Source: Nocardioides euryhalodurans | Lineage (GTDB): Bacteria; Actinomycetota; Actinomycetes; Propionibacteriales; Nocardioidaceae | Length of the DNA: 64,000 bases | Assembly (NCBI RefSeq): GCF_004564375.1 | Contig: NZ_CP038267.1 | Location: 994,501 to 1,058,500 of the forward strand | Direction: 5' to 3' | Shown here: positions 50,577-59,191 of the stretch, piece after piece | Layout of the letters: every line of letters starts with the position of its first letter | How positions within the stretch are numbered: position 1 is the stretch's first letter | The notes under the pieces: model-generated | Databases searched by the model: none | The model's input: only the letters and a program-made list of their open reading frames with translations | What the model was told of the DNA's origin: nothing | Made by a program: the position numbers and the translations under genes

Positions 50577-53261
50577 ATGGGCTTCGTCTTCGACTTCTCG
50601 GCAGGCAACAAGGACCAGCGTGACCTCCTCGGCGGCAAGGGTGCCAACCTCGCCGAGATGACCAACCTCGGCCTGCCGGTGCCCCCGGGATTCACGATCA
50701 CCACCGAGGCCTGCCGCGCCTACCTGCAGGACGGCGGTGACCCCGACGGCCTGGCCGAGGAGGTCAGCGCCCACCTCGGTGCGCTCGAGGAGAAGATGGG
50801 CCGGCGGCTCGGCGAGGCCGCGGACCCGCTGCTCGTCAGCGTCCGCTCCGGGGCCAAGTTCTCGATGCCGGGGATGATGGAGACGGTCCTCAACATCGGG
50901 CTCAACGACGAGTCGGTGGCAGGTCTGGCCGCCCAGAGCGACGACGAGCGGTTCGCGCAGGACTCCTACCGCCGGCTGCTGCAGATGTTCGGCGCCACCG
51001 TGCTGGGCATCGACGGCGAGCACTTCGCCGAGGCGCTCGACGACGCCAAGCGCAGTCGCGGCACCGACAACGACCTCGACCTCGACGCCGAGGACCTGCG
51101 CGGCCTGGTCGCGACCTTCAAGAAGATCGTCGAGGAGCACACCGGCCGGCCCTTCCCGCAGGACCCGCGCGAGCAGCTCGACCTCGCCGTGCGCGCCGTC
51201 TTCGACTCCTGGAACACCGACCGCGCCCGGCTCTACCGTCGCCAGGAGCGGATCCCCGAGGACCTCGGCACCGCGGTCAACATCCAGGCGATGGTCTTCG
51301 GCAACTTCGGGATGGACTCGGGATCGGGCGTCGCCTTCACCCGCGACCCGGCCAGCGGCAACCAGGGCGAGTACGGCGACTACCTCCAGAACGCACAGGG
51401 CGAGGACGTCGTCGCCGGTATCCGCAACACGGTCTCCCTGGCCGACTTCGGTGACGTCGACCGGAAGTCCCACGACGACCTCATGGCGATCATGACCCGG
51501 CTCGAGCGGCACTACCGCGACATGTGCGACATCGAGTTCACGGTGGAGCGGGGCAAGCTCTGGATGCTGCAGACCCGGGTGGGCAAGCGGACCCCCGAGG
51601 CCGCCTTCCGGATCGCGGTGCACATGGTCGACGAGGGGCTGATCGGCCTGGACGAGGCGGTGCTGCGCGTCAGCGGCGCCCAGCTCGCCCAGCTGATGTT
51701 CCCCCGCTTCGACGAGTCGGCCGAGCGGACGCTGCTTGCCAAGGGCATGAACGCCTCCCCCGGCGCCGCGGTCGGCAAGGCGGTCTTCGACTCCGACACC
51801 GCGGTCGCCTGGGCCGAGCGCGGCGAGGACGTGGTGCTGGTCCGCAAGGAGACCAACCCCGATGACCTGCGCGGCATGGTGGCCGCCCAGGGCATCCTCA
51901 CCAGCCGTGGCGGCAAGACCTCGCACGCCGCGGTCGTCGCCCGCGGCATGGGCCGTACGTGCGTCTGCGGCGCCGAGTCGCTCGACGTCGACGCCCGCGC
52001 GAAGGAGTTCCGGGTCCGCGACGGCGAGACGGTGCGTGAGGGCGACGTGATCTCGATCGACGGCACCACCGGCGAGGTCTTCGCCGGGGCCGTGCCCGTC
52101 TCGGCCTCGCTCATCGTGCGCCACTTCGAGGGCGAGAAGATCGACGACGACCTCGTCTCGGCCGTCTCGCGCATCATGGCCCACGCCGACGGCGCGCGGC
52201 GGCTGCGGGTGCGTGCCAACTCCGACACCCCCGAGGACTCGGCCCGGGCCCGACGCTTCGGGGCCCAGGGCATCGGACTGTGCCGCACCGAGCACATGTT
52301 CCTCGGCGACCGCCGCGAGCTGGTGGAGCGGCTGATCGTCGCCGAGGACGAGGCCACGCAGGAACAGGCCCTCGCCGCGCTGCTGCCGTTGCAGCGGCAG
52401 GACTTCGCCGAGATCTTCGAGGCGATGGACGGCCTCCCGGTGACGATCCGCCTCATCGACCCGCCGCTCCACGAGTTCCTGCCCGACCTGACCGAGCTGT
52501 CGGTGAAGGTCGCGCTCGAGGAGGAGCGTGGTGAGGGGTCCGAGCGCGACCGCGTGCTGCTGCAGCACGTCCGGCGGCTGCACGAGCAGAACCCCATGCT
52601 CGGTCTGCGCGGCGTGCGGCTCGGCATCCAGATCCCCGGGCTCTTCGAGATGCAGGCCCGCGCGATCCTCGAGGCCGCGGCCGACTACACCGCTGCCGGG
52701 GGCCGGCCGCTGCCCGAGATCATGATCCCGCTGGTGGCGAGCGTCCGCGAGCTCGACGTGGTCAAGGGCACCATCCTGGGGGTCGCCGAGGAGGTCCAGG
52801 CCGACCGCGGCGTACGCCTCGACTTCTCGGTCGGCACCATGATCGAGCTCCCCCGCGCCGCCTTCCTCGCCGACCGGATCGCCGGCTCGGCCGACTTCTT
52901 CTCGTTCGGCACCAACGACCTGACGCAGATGGCGTGGGGCTTCTCGCGCGACGACGTCGAGGCCGCCTTCTTCTCCCGCTACTTCGACCACGGGATCTTC
53001 GACGTCTCGCCCTTCGAGTCCCTCGACCAGCTCGGCGTCGGCGGCATGGTCGAGATGGGGACCACCAAGGGTCGTGCGACCAAGCCCAACCTGAAGGTCG
53101 GGGTCTGCGGCGAGCACGGCGGCGACCCGCGGTCCATCCACTTCTTCGACGACGTCGGGCTCGACTACGTGTCGTGCTCCCCCTTCCGCGTGCCGGTGGC
53201 GCGCCTCGAGGCCGGGCGCTCGGTGCTCGCGCAGCGCGGAGCGAGCCGTACGGGTGGATAG
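50577..53261 (+). CDS. ppdK: Pyruvate, phosphate dikinase
   Basis: Reversible conversion of pyruvate, ATP and phosphate to PEP, AMP and pyrophosphate. The 894-residue product has the ATP-grasp domain (LLGGKGANLAEMTNLGLPVPPGFTI, SVRSGAKFSMPGMMETVLNIG), the phosphohistidine swivel SRGGKTSHAAVVARGMGRTC (His450) and the PEP/pyruvate barrel ending VGVCGEHGGDP (Cys844). Full length for the bacterial enzyme. It could feed gluconeogenesis towards the neighbouring glucan genes, but no link is shown. Its TAG lies at the edge of a 63-bp inverted repeat. Confidence 0.97.
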   Translation: MGFVFDFSAGNKDQRDLLGGKGANLAEMTNLGLPVPPGFTITTEACRAYLQDGGDPDGLAEEVSAHLGALEEKMGRRLGEAADPLLVSVRSGAKFSMPGMMETVLNIGLNDESVAGLAAQSDDERFAQDSYRRLLQMFGATVLGIDGEHFAEALDDAKRSRGTDNDLDLDAEDLRGLVATFKKIVEEHTGRPFPQDPREQLDLAVRAVFDSWNTDRARLYRRQERIPEDLGTAVNIQAMVFGNFGMDSGSGVAFTRDPASGNQGEYGDYLQNAQGEDVVAGIRNTVSLADFGDVDRKSHDDLMAIMTRLERHYRDMCDIEFTVERGKLWMLQTRVGKRTPEAAFRIAVHMVDEGLIGLDEAVLRVSGAQLAQLMFPRFDESAERTLLAKGMNASPGAAVGKAVFDSDTAVAWAERGEDVVLVRKETNPDDLRGMVAAQGILTSRGGKTSHAAVVARGMGRTCVCGAESLDVDARAKEFRVRDGETVREGDVISIDGTTGEVFAGAVPVSASLIVRHFEGEKIDDDLVSAVSRIMAHADGARRLRVRANSDTPEDSARARRFGAQGIGLCRTEHMFLGDRRELVERLIVAEDEATQEQALAALLPLQRQDFAEIFEAMDGLPVTIRLIDPPLHEFLPDLTELSVKVALEEERGEGSERDRVLLQHVRRLHEQNPMLGLRGVRLGIQIPGLFEMQARAILEAAADYTAAGGRPLPEIMIPLVASVRELDVVKGTILGVAEEVQADRGVRLDFSVGTMIELPRAAFLADRIAGSADFFSFGTNDLTQMAWGFSRDDVEAAFFSRYFDHGIFDVSPFESLDQLGVGGMVEMGTTKGRATKPNLKVGVCGEHGGDPRSIHFFDDVGLDYVSCSPFRVPVARLEAGRSVLAQRGASRTGG

Positions 53262-53319
53262 CTGACCGCGAAGGTCATCGTCTTCCGGGCCGGATGGATG
53301 ATTTCCGCGGTCAGCTATC
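53257..53319. repeat. 63-bp inverted repeat at the convergent ppdK/EamA ends
   Basis: GATAGCTGACCGCG (53257-53270) and CGCGGTCAGCTATC (53306-53319) are perfect 14-bp arms; pairing continues imperfectly inward (GGTCATC with GATGATT). The left arm includes the ppdK stop codon and the right arm ends 4 nt before the opposite stop, so the palindrome fills the gap between the genes. It probably acts as a bidirectional terminator or is a short palindromic repeat. Confidence 0.85.
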
Positions 53320-53322
53320 GAC

Positions 53323-54228
53323 TCAGGGCAGGCCAGCCGTCAGCGCGACCTCGTCCTCTGCGAGGCGCCGGGGCCGGCGGCGCGGCCGCAGTGCCACGAG
53401 CACCCCGGCCAGCAGGATCGCGCCGCCACCCGCCTCGGCGGCGTTGGGCACCTCGTCGACGAGCAGCCACGCCGAGCCCATCCCGACCACGGGCACCAGC
53501 AGGATCCACGGGACGACCGCGCTCGAGGGCCACCGCGCGAGCAGCCCGTTGAAGATGCCGTAGCCGACCAGGGAGGCCAGCCCTGCCGTGTAGAGGGTCG
53601 ACACCGACGCCTGCCACGACCAGCCGGCGAGGCCGGCCACGACCGCGTCTCCCCCGTGGACGAGGACGGCGAGGGCCAGGGCCGGCAGCGGTACGACGAC
53701 CGCCGACCACACGGTCAGCGACAGGCCCGCGACCACCCCGGCCGAGCGGACGACCACGTTGCCGACCGCCCACGACAGGGCGGCGGCCACGCAGAGCAGG
53801 AGCGCGAGGAGCGGGACGTCGCCACCCCGACCGGCACCGACGACGAGCAGCCCGACCGTGCCGAGGGCGACACCGACCACCTGGGCGCCGGTCGGCCACT
53901 CCCGGAGCGCGCCAGCGGCGATCACGATCGTGAGCACCACCTGCGCCTGCAGCACCAGGGACGCCAGCCCGGGCGGCATTCCCGCCGCGATGGAGGCGTA
54001 GAGCAGCCCGAACTGGCCGAGCGACATGAACCCGCCGACGGCGAGCAGGGTGCGGAGCGGCACCTGCGGCCGCCGTACGAGCAGGACGGCGGGGAAGACC
54101 ACCACGAGGAACCGGACGGCGACGAACAGCAACGGGGGCACGTCCTGCATCCCCCAGTCGATGACCACGAAGTTGAGCCCCCACACCACGGCGACGAGGA
54201 CGGCCAGCAGCGAGTCGCGGAGGTTCAC
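53323..54228 (-). CDS. EamA family transporter
   Basis: A 301-residue ten-helix DMT-superfamily exporter with two EamA repeats (LLAVLVAVVWGLNFVVIDWGM and ALLLCVAAALSWAVGNVVVRS mark their starts). The pattern resembles YdcZ/RhaT-like O-acetylserine or cysteine exporters (EamA proper), but the substrate is unknown. The GTG at 54228 is separated by 74 nt from a divergent LysR regulator, which probably controls it. Confidence 0.9.
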   Translation of the reverse strand: MNLRDSLLAVLVAVVWGLNFVVIDWGMQDVPPLLFVAVRFLVVVFPAVLLVRRPQVPLRTLLAVGGFMSLGQFGLLYASIAAGMPPGLASLVLQAQVVLTIVIAAGALREWPTGAQVVGVALGTVGLLVVGAGRGGDVPLLALLLCVAAALSWAVGNVVVRSAGVVAGLSLTVWSAVVVPLPALALAVLVHGGDAVVAGLAGWSWQASVSTLYTAGLASLVGYGIFNGLLARWPSSAVVPWILLVPVVGMGSAWLLVDEVPNAAEAGGGAILLAGVLVALRPRRRPRRLAEDEVALTAGLP

Positions 54229-54302
54229 GTGCCCCAGTCTGCCGACCGAGGACCATGCAGCACCAGCGACCGTATGTGCACAGTTCGATGTAGCGTTGCT
54301 TC

Positions 54303-55202
54303 ATGATCGAGCTGTCAGCCCTGCGCTCCCTGCGGGCGGTGGACACCCATGGCTCGGTGGTCGCCGCCGCAGCGTCTCTCGGCTTCACCCCCAGCGCCGT
54401 CTCGCAGCAGGTCAAGCGACTCGAGCGTCAGGCCGGCGTACCGCTGCTCGAGCGGGTCGGTCGCGGGGTGATGCTCACCGGGCACGGCCGTCGGCTGGTG
54501 GCCGACGGCTCCCGGCTGCTCGGCGAGCTGGAGTCGCTGGAGGCCGAGCTCCAGCACGAGGCCGGCCGCGTGGCCGGCCAGCTGCGGATCGCCGCCTTCT
54601 CGACCGCGACCCGCGGCCTGGTCGCGCCGGTCGTCCGCACCCTCCTGGACGCCCACCCCGACCTGCGGCTGACGCTGACCGAGACCGAGCCGTGGGACAC
54701 CGTCGAGCTGGTCGCCACCGGCCAGCAGGAGATCGGCATCGTCCACCGCTGGGGCGACGTCCCGCTCAGCATCCCCGAGCACCTGGTGGCGACCTCGATC
54801 GGTCACGACGTGGCCGACGTGGTGCTCCCCGCGGGGCACCCGCTGGGCTCCCGCGAGCGGCTCAGCCCGCTCGACCTCGTGGACGAGCCGTGGGTGGCCA
54901 CCCCCGAGGGCACGATCTGTCGTGAGTGGCTCGTCCGGATGTACGTCGGCACCGGTCGGTCACCCCGGATCGCGCACGTGGCCATGGAGTTCGACAGCCA
55001 CCTGGCGCTGGTCGGCGCCGGCCTCGGGATCGCCCTGGTGCCGCGACTCGGCCGCCGGCCGCTCACTCCCGACGTGGTCGCCGTGCCGGCGCACCGGCCG
55101 GTCCCCACCCGCGACGTGATCGTGGTGCGCCGGGCCTCGATGGCCCGCTCCCCCGCCGTCGAGGCGGTCGTCGCAGCCTTGCGCAGCGCCGCCGTTTCCT
55201 AG
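54303..55202 (+). CDS. LysR-family transcriptional regulator
   Basis: A 299-residue LysR-type regulator: N-terminal winged helix (LRSLRAVDTHGSVVAAAASLGFTPSAVSQQVKRLERQAG) and a C-terminal periplasmic-binding-like effector domain (GQLRIAAFSTATRGLVAPVVR onwards). TAGCGT 6 nt before the ATG suggests a leaderless mRNA. Divergent arrangement with the EamA transporter is the classic LysR layout. Its last 4 nt overlap the opposite YbbN-like gene. Confidence 0.92.
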   Translation: MIELSALRSLRAVDTHGSVVAAAASLGFTPSAVSQQVKRLERQAGVPLLERVGRGVMLTGHGRRLVADGSRLLGELESLEAELQHEAGRVAGQLRIAAFSTATRGLVAPVVRTLLDAHPDLRLTLTETEPWDTVELVATGQQEIGIVHRWGDVPLSIPEHLVATSIGHDVADVVLPAGHPLGSRERLSPLDLVDEPWVATPEGTICREWLVRMYVGTGRSPRIAHVAMEFDSHLALVGAGLGIALVPRLGRRPLTPDVVAVPAHRPVPTRDVIVVRRASMARSPAVEAVVAALRSAAVS

Positions 55203-56149
55203 AACAGCGCGGAGGCGAGGTTCTGCCGGCCGCGCAGCACCCGCGGGTCGTCGTTGCCGACGGCACCGAACAGCGCGAGCAGGTGCTCGCGGGCGGCGTC
55301 ACGCTCGTCCCCCGCCGTGCGCCGGACCAGGTCGACGAGCCGGTTGAACGCGTCGTCGACGTGGCCGCCGAGCAGGTCGAGGTCCGCCACCATCGTCTGG
55401 GCGTCGACGTCGTCGGGCGCGGCCGCGGCGGCCTCGCGGGCCTGCTGGAGGTCGACGCCACGGGTGCGCTGCAGCACCTTGGCCATCGCCAGCCCGGCGG
55501 CCGCCTCGGCGTCGGCGGGGTTGGCGTCGACGAGCTTCTGGTACTCGGCGACAGCACCATCGACGTCGTCGGCCTCGAGGGCGGCCTGGGCAGCGGCGTA
55601 GCGCGGGTCGACGGCGGGCTCGGCGTCACCCTCCTGCTCCACCTCGGCCTGCGGCGTGCGGGGCTGGTGGCGCCCGGTCACGCCCTGTGCCGTCAGCTGC
55701 TGCATCACCTGCGTCAGGGCGGTCCGCAGCTCCTCGAGCGGGACCACGTCCTGGAGCAGCGGCATCGGCCGGCCGTCGAGGACCGCCACGACGAGCGGCA
55801 CGGACGGGATCTGCATCGCCTGCGCGATCTGGGGAGCGGCGTCGATGTCGACCATGCCCGCCAGGAAGCGTCCCTCGAACTCCCCCGCCAGCGTCTCGAG
55901 GTCCGCGGCGAGCTGGGCGCTCTCGGGCATCCGGGTCCGCGAGAAGAACACCAGCAGCAACGGCGCGGTCATCGACGCCTCGATGGTGGCCTGGAAGTTC
56001 TCCTCGCTGACCGTGACCGCGTAGGCGGAGGTGGCCCCGCCCGCTGCCGCCTGGCCGCCCGCTCCGGCCGGCGGGGCAGGTGCGGCGGCCGGCTGCTTGA
56101 GCGCGGACAGGTCGATGGCTCCCGGGCGGCTGAACGGCTGCTGCGTCAT
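55199..56149 (-). CDS. Thioredoxin-like/TPR co-chaperone (YbbN/CnoX-like)
   Basis: A 316-residue protein: flexible Ala/Pro/Gly N-terminus, a thioredoxin-fold domain (residues ~45-150) and a TPR-type helical C-terminus (YAAAQAALEADDVDGAVAEYQKLVDANPADAEAAAGLA). The usual CxxC is replaced by FSRTRMPES (residues 69-77), so it cannot be a dithiol oxidoreductase; YbbN proteins often lack the motif and act as holdases or chaperedoxins. Present in this form across actinobacteria. It lies 19 nt downstream of nothing co-directional except the mutase gene's far end at 56169. Confidence 0.87.
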   Translation of the reverse strand: MTQQPFSRPGAIDLSALKQPAAAPAPPAGAGGQAAAGGATSAYAVTVSEENFQATIEASMTAPLLLVFFSRTRMPESAQLAADLETLAGEFEGRFLAGMVDIDAAPQIAQAMQIPSVPLVVAVLDGRPMPLLQDVVPLEELRTALTQVMQQLTAQGVTGRHQPRTPQAEVEQEGDAEPAVDPRYAAAQAALEADDVDGAVAEYQKLVDANPADAEAAAGLAMAKVLQRTRGVDLQQAREAAAAAPDDVDAQTMVADLDLLGGHVDDAFNRLVDLVRRTAGDERDAAREHLLALFGAVGNDDPRVLRGRQNLASALF

Positions 56150-56168
56150 GCGCCCATCCTAGGGAGGC

Positions 56169-57860
56169 TCAGAACCGCGCGGGCTCCCGGTACTCGCCCC
56201 ACTCGGCGCGCAGGGCGTCGCAGATCTCGCCCAGCGTGGCCTCGGCCCGGCAGGCGTCGAGCATCGCCTCCATCATGTTGTCGTCGGTACGGCCGACGGC
56301 GACCATCCGCTCGATCGCGGCGGAGACGGCGGCCTCGTCACGACCGGCCCTGCGCTCGGCGAGCAGCCGGACCTGCTCGACCTCGACCTCGTGGCTGACC
56401 CGCATGATCTCGAGGTCGTGGGTGACGGAGTGCTCGTGGCAGTTGACGCCGACGATCCGCTTGTCACCCTTCTCGAGGGCCTTCTGGTACTGGAAGGCGG
56501 CCTCGGCGATCTCGGACATGAACCAGCCGTCCTCGATGCCGCGCAGCAGACCGCGGGTCACGGGGTTCTCGCCGGCGCGGGTGGCCTCCGCCAGCGCCTC
56601 GGTGTCGGCGTGCGTCAGCGGCGACCCGCCCATCGCGAGGATCCGGTCGAAGATCGCGTTGGCCTCGGCCTCGATCTGGTCGGTGAGCGCCTCGACGTAC
56701 CAGGAGCCGCCCAGCGGGTCCGCGACGTTGACGACACCGGTCTCCTCCATGATCACCTGCTGGGTGCGCAGCGCGATCTCGGCGGCCTGCTCGCTCGGGA
56801 GTGCCAGCGTCTCGTCGAGGGCGTTGGTGTGGAGGCTGTTGGTGCCGCCGAGCACCGCGGAGAGCGCCTCGATGCCGGTGCGGACGACGTTGTTGTACGG
56901 CTGCTGGGCGGTCAGCGAGACCCCGGCGGTCTGGGTGTGGAAGCGCAGCCACTGCGCCTTCTCGGTCTGCGCGCCGTAGACGTCACGGAGCCAGCGCGCC
57001 CAGATCCGGCGCGCCGCCCGGAACTTCGCGATCTCCTCGAAGAAGTCGACGTGGGCGTCGAAGAAGAACGACAGGCCGGGGGCGAACTTCTCGATGTCGA
57101 GGCCCCGCGAGAGCCCGAGCTCGACGTAGCCGAAGCCGTCGGCCAGCGTGAAGGCGAGCTCCTGCGCGGCCGTCGAGCCGGCCTCGCGGATGTGGTAGCC
57201 GGAGACGGAGAGCGGCTTGTAGTCCGGGATCTGCTCGGCGCAGTACTCCATCAGGTCGCCGATCAGGCGCAGGTGCGGCTCCGGGGTGAAGAGCCACTCC
57301 TTCTGGGCGATGTACTCCTTGAAGATGTCGGTCTGCAGCGTGCCGTTGAGCGTGGAGGTGTCGACCCCGGCCCGCTCGGCGGCCACGATCATCATGCAGA
57401 AGACGGGGACGGCCGGGCCGCTGATCGTCATCGAGGTGGTGACGGCCCCGAGGTCGATGCCGCGGAAGAGCGTCTCCATGTCGGCGACCGAGTCGATCGC
57501 CACCCCGCAGTGGCCGACCTCGCCGAGCGACTTGGGGTCGTCGGAGTCGCGTCCCATCAGGGTGGGCATGTCGAAGGCGACCGAGAGCCCGCCACCGCCG
57601 CGCCCCAGGATCATGTGGTAGCGCTCGTTGGTCTGCTCGGCGTTGCCGAAGCCGGCGAACTGCCGGATCGTCCAGGTCCGGCCCCGGTAGCCGGTCGGGT
57701 AGAGACCCCGGGTGAACGGGAACTGGCCGGGCCACTCCGACTCGTCGGTGCCGTACGCCGGCTCCACGGCCATGCCGGACAGCGTGGTGAAGTCCGCGTC
57801 ACGGACCCGGGACTGCTCGTAGCGTGCCTGCCAGCGGGACCGTGCGGTGTCGTCGACCAT
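56169..57860 (-). CDS. icmA: Coenzyme-B12 mutase large subunit, isobutyryl-CoA-mutase type
   Basis: Substrate-binding subunit (563 residues) of an adenosylcobalamin acyl-CoA mutase. Its length and sequence match IcmA (about 566 residues) rather than the larger methylmalonyl-CoA mutase. The two discriminating positions are Phe68 in TWTIRQFAGF and Gln186 in EYIAQKEW; methylmalonyl-CoA mutases have Tyr and Arg there. No B12-binding domain is present, so a separate small subunit is needed and is not in the window. TACTAT lies 6 nt before the ATG inside a MarR-type palindrome. Likely role: valine or branched acyl-CoA conversion between isobutyryl- and n-butyryl-CoA. Confidence 0.88.
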   Translation of the reverse strand: MVDDTARSRWQARYEQSRVRDADFTTLSGMAVEPAYGTDESEWPGQFPFTRGLYPTGYRGRTWTIRQFAGFGNAEQTNERYHMILGRGGGGLSVAFDMPTLMGRDSDDPKSLGEVGHCGVAIDSVADMETLFRGIDLGAVTTSMTISGPAVPVFCMMIVAAERAGVDTSTLNGTLQTDIFKEYIAQKEWLFTPEPHLRLIGDLMEYCAEQIPDYKPLSVSGYHIREAGSTAAQELAFTLADGFGYVELGLSRGLDIEKFAPGLSFFFDAHVDFFEEIAKFRAARRIWARWLRDVYGAQTEKAQWLRFHTQTAGVSLTAQQPYNNVVRTGIEALSAVLGGTNSLHTNALDETLALPSEQAAEIALRTQQVIMEETGVVNVADPLGGSWYVEALTDQIEAEANAIFDRILAMGGSPLTHADTEALAEATRAGENPVTRGLLRGIEDGWFMSEIAEAAFQYQKALEKGDKRIVGVNCHEHSVTHDLEIMRVSHEVEVEQVRLLAERRAGRDEAAVSAAIERMVAVGRTDDNMMEAMLDACRAEATLGEICDALRAEWGEYREPARF

Positions 57861-57867
57861 GGTCGAA

Positions 57868-57885
57868 TAGTAGGACGTCCAACTA
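57868..57885. promoter_or_regulatory. MarR-type operator over the mutase -10 box
   Basis: TAGTAGGACGTCCAACTA is an 18-bp palindrome with one mismatched pair, centred on GGACGTCC. On the minus strand it contains most of the -10 box TACTAT (57872-57867), 6 nt before the mutase ATG. A MarR-family gene lies immediately upstream on the same strand. Palindromes of this size and symmetry are typical MarR sites, and binding here would block RNA polymerase. Confidence 0.75.
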
Positions 57886-57907
57886 AATCCGGCGAGTCGG
57901 CGCGGGA

Positions 57908-58399
57908 TCAGAAGTCGCCGGCCGCCCGGCGCACCGGGCGCAACAGCTCCGAGAGCTGACGCAGGTCGCCGTCGTCGAGGACCCCCAACCCGAAGTCGGC
58001 GCCGACGAGGTCCGCGGTGGCGGCCTCGACGACCTGGCGCCCGGCCGGGGTGATCTCCGCCAGGACGGCCCGCCCGTCGTCCGGGTGCCGCCGTCGTACG
58101 ACGTGGCCGTCCGCCTCGAGCTTGCGGACGATCGAGGTGACCGACGTGGGGTGCACCTGCAGCCGCTCCCCCATCTTGCCCAGTGGCAGCGAGCCCCGGG
58201 AGGAGAACGTGAGCAGCACCAGCGCCTCGTAGCGCGCGAAGGTCAGCCCGTGGGGCCGCAGCACGCCGTCGAGCCTGTTGAGGACGAGCTGCTGGACCCG
58301 CATCAGCGAGGTGACGGCATGCATCGCCGGCACTCCGGACCAGTGGTCGGCCCACTGCCGGGCGGCCTCGTCGATGGGGTCGAACGGCAGCGGCGCCAT
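57908..58399 (-). CDS. MarR-family transcriptional regulator
   Basis: A 163-residue winged-helix regulator: VQQLVLNRLDGVLRPHGLTFARYEALVLLTF, recognition region LGKMGERLQVHPTSVTSIVRKLEADGHVVRRRHPDDGRAVLAEITPAGR (the DxRxxxxxLT wing). It lies 47 nt upstream of the mutase gene with the palindrome 57868-57885 between them and is the obvious candidate to bind it. The ligand may be an acyl-CoA, by analogy with other catabolic MarR proteins; that is inference. Confidence 0.92.
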   Translation of the reverse strand: MAPLPFDPIDEAARQWADHWSGVPAMHAVTSLMRVQQLVLNRLDGVLRPHGLTFARYEALVLLTFSSRGSLPLGKMGERLQVHPTSVTSIVRKLEADGHVVRRRHPDDGRAVLAEITPAGRQVVEAATADLVGADFGLGVLDDGDLRQLSELLRPVRRAAGDF

Positions 58400-58403
58400 G
58401 GGG

Positions 58404-58928
58404 CTAGTTGACCACCCGGGGGCCGCGCAGCCCGGAGCGCTGCACGACGCGCTGGATCGCGAGGTCGCGGTCGTCGGGTCGGCCGACGAAGCGGATGTCC
58501 CGCAGCCCCTGCTCCTGGGCCGCGGACTCGAAGATGAAGTGGCCGTAGCCGAGGACCCGGCCGGTGAGCGGCTTGGCGACCGTGATGTCGAGGATCCGCG
58601 AGAGCGGCATGGTGGCGAGCTGCTGGGCGAGCACCCCGTGGAGGCGGAACACCCTCATGTTGGTGATGACGAACCGGTCCATCCGCGCGTGGAGCGCCTT
58701 CCAGCCCGCGTGGGCGAGGACACCGAATCCCAGCAGCAGGGGGAGCCAGGCCAGGTCGGGGTCGAGGAACGGGACGGAGACCAGGATCGCGAGCCCCAGC
58801 ACGAGCTCGAGCACGGCCCGGACGTAGGCGACCCAGTGCTTGCGCACCTCGTCGACGATCACCTCCCCCTCGTCCCGGAGGAGGTGGCGACGGATGTCGG
58901 GCTCGGTCACCGACGCCAGCAGGCCCAC
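58404..58928 (-). CDS. PH (bPH2) domain-containing membrane protein
   Basis: A 174-residue protein with two adjacent transmembrane helices (VRAVLELVLGLAILVSVPFL and LAWLPLLLGFGVLAHAGW) followed by a bacterial pleckstrin-homology-like domain: DRFVITNMRVFRLHGVLAQQLATMPLSRILDITV and GRVLGYGHFIFESAAQEQGL. Function unknown. The start is GTG 58928. It ends 4 nt before the marR start and follows a small membrane-protein gene by 13 nt. Confidence 0.88.
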   Translation of the reverse strand: MGLLASVTEPDIRRHLLRDEGEVIVDEVRKHWVAYVRAVLELVLGLAILVSVPFLDPDLAWLPLLLGFGVLAHAGWKALHARMDRFVITNMRVFRLHGVLAQQLATMPLSRILDITVAKPLTGRVLGYGHFIFESAAQEQGLRDIRFVGRPDDRDLAIQRVVQRSGLRGPRVVN

Positions 58929-58941
58929 AGGAGCGCCCGGC

Positions 58942-59112
58942 TCAGACCAGTGCGCCGAAGAAGCGGATCACCGCGTTGAAGAGGTCCTCGGCGATCGCCC
59001 AGGTCTGGCTGGCGCCGGCCTTGGCGGCGTCGGCGAGACCGCTGGGGTCGGTGAACATCCAGAAGCCGAGGAAGACCACGACCACGGCCAGGAAGGCCTT
59101 CTTGCCATTCAT
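58942..59112 (-). CDS. Small membrane protein, unknown function
   Basis: A 56-residue protein from ATG 59112: short basic start MNGKKAF, one hydrophobic helix (LAVVVVFLGFWMFTDPSGLAD) and a second amphipathic stretch (TWAIAEDLFNAVIRFFGALV). It is followed 13 nt later by the PH-domain gene on the same strand. It is a recurrent short gene type in actinobacteria, not a named family as far as I can tell. Confidence 0.7.
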   Translation of the reverse strand: MNGKKAFLAVVVVFLGFWMFTDPSGLADAAKAGASQTWAIAEDLFNAVIRFFGALV

Positions 59113-59191
59113 CGGATTGCTCCGTCCAGGTCGGGCACAGGACTGCGCCATCATGTCCGCCTCTCCCGGGTCACCGGGAGAGGCGCGCCGG

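Noticed and set aside
56169..57860. Methylmalonyl-CoA mutase
   Set aside because: Too short, no B12 domain, and the two specificity positions are Phe and Gln as in isobutyryl-CoA mutase.
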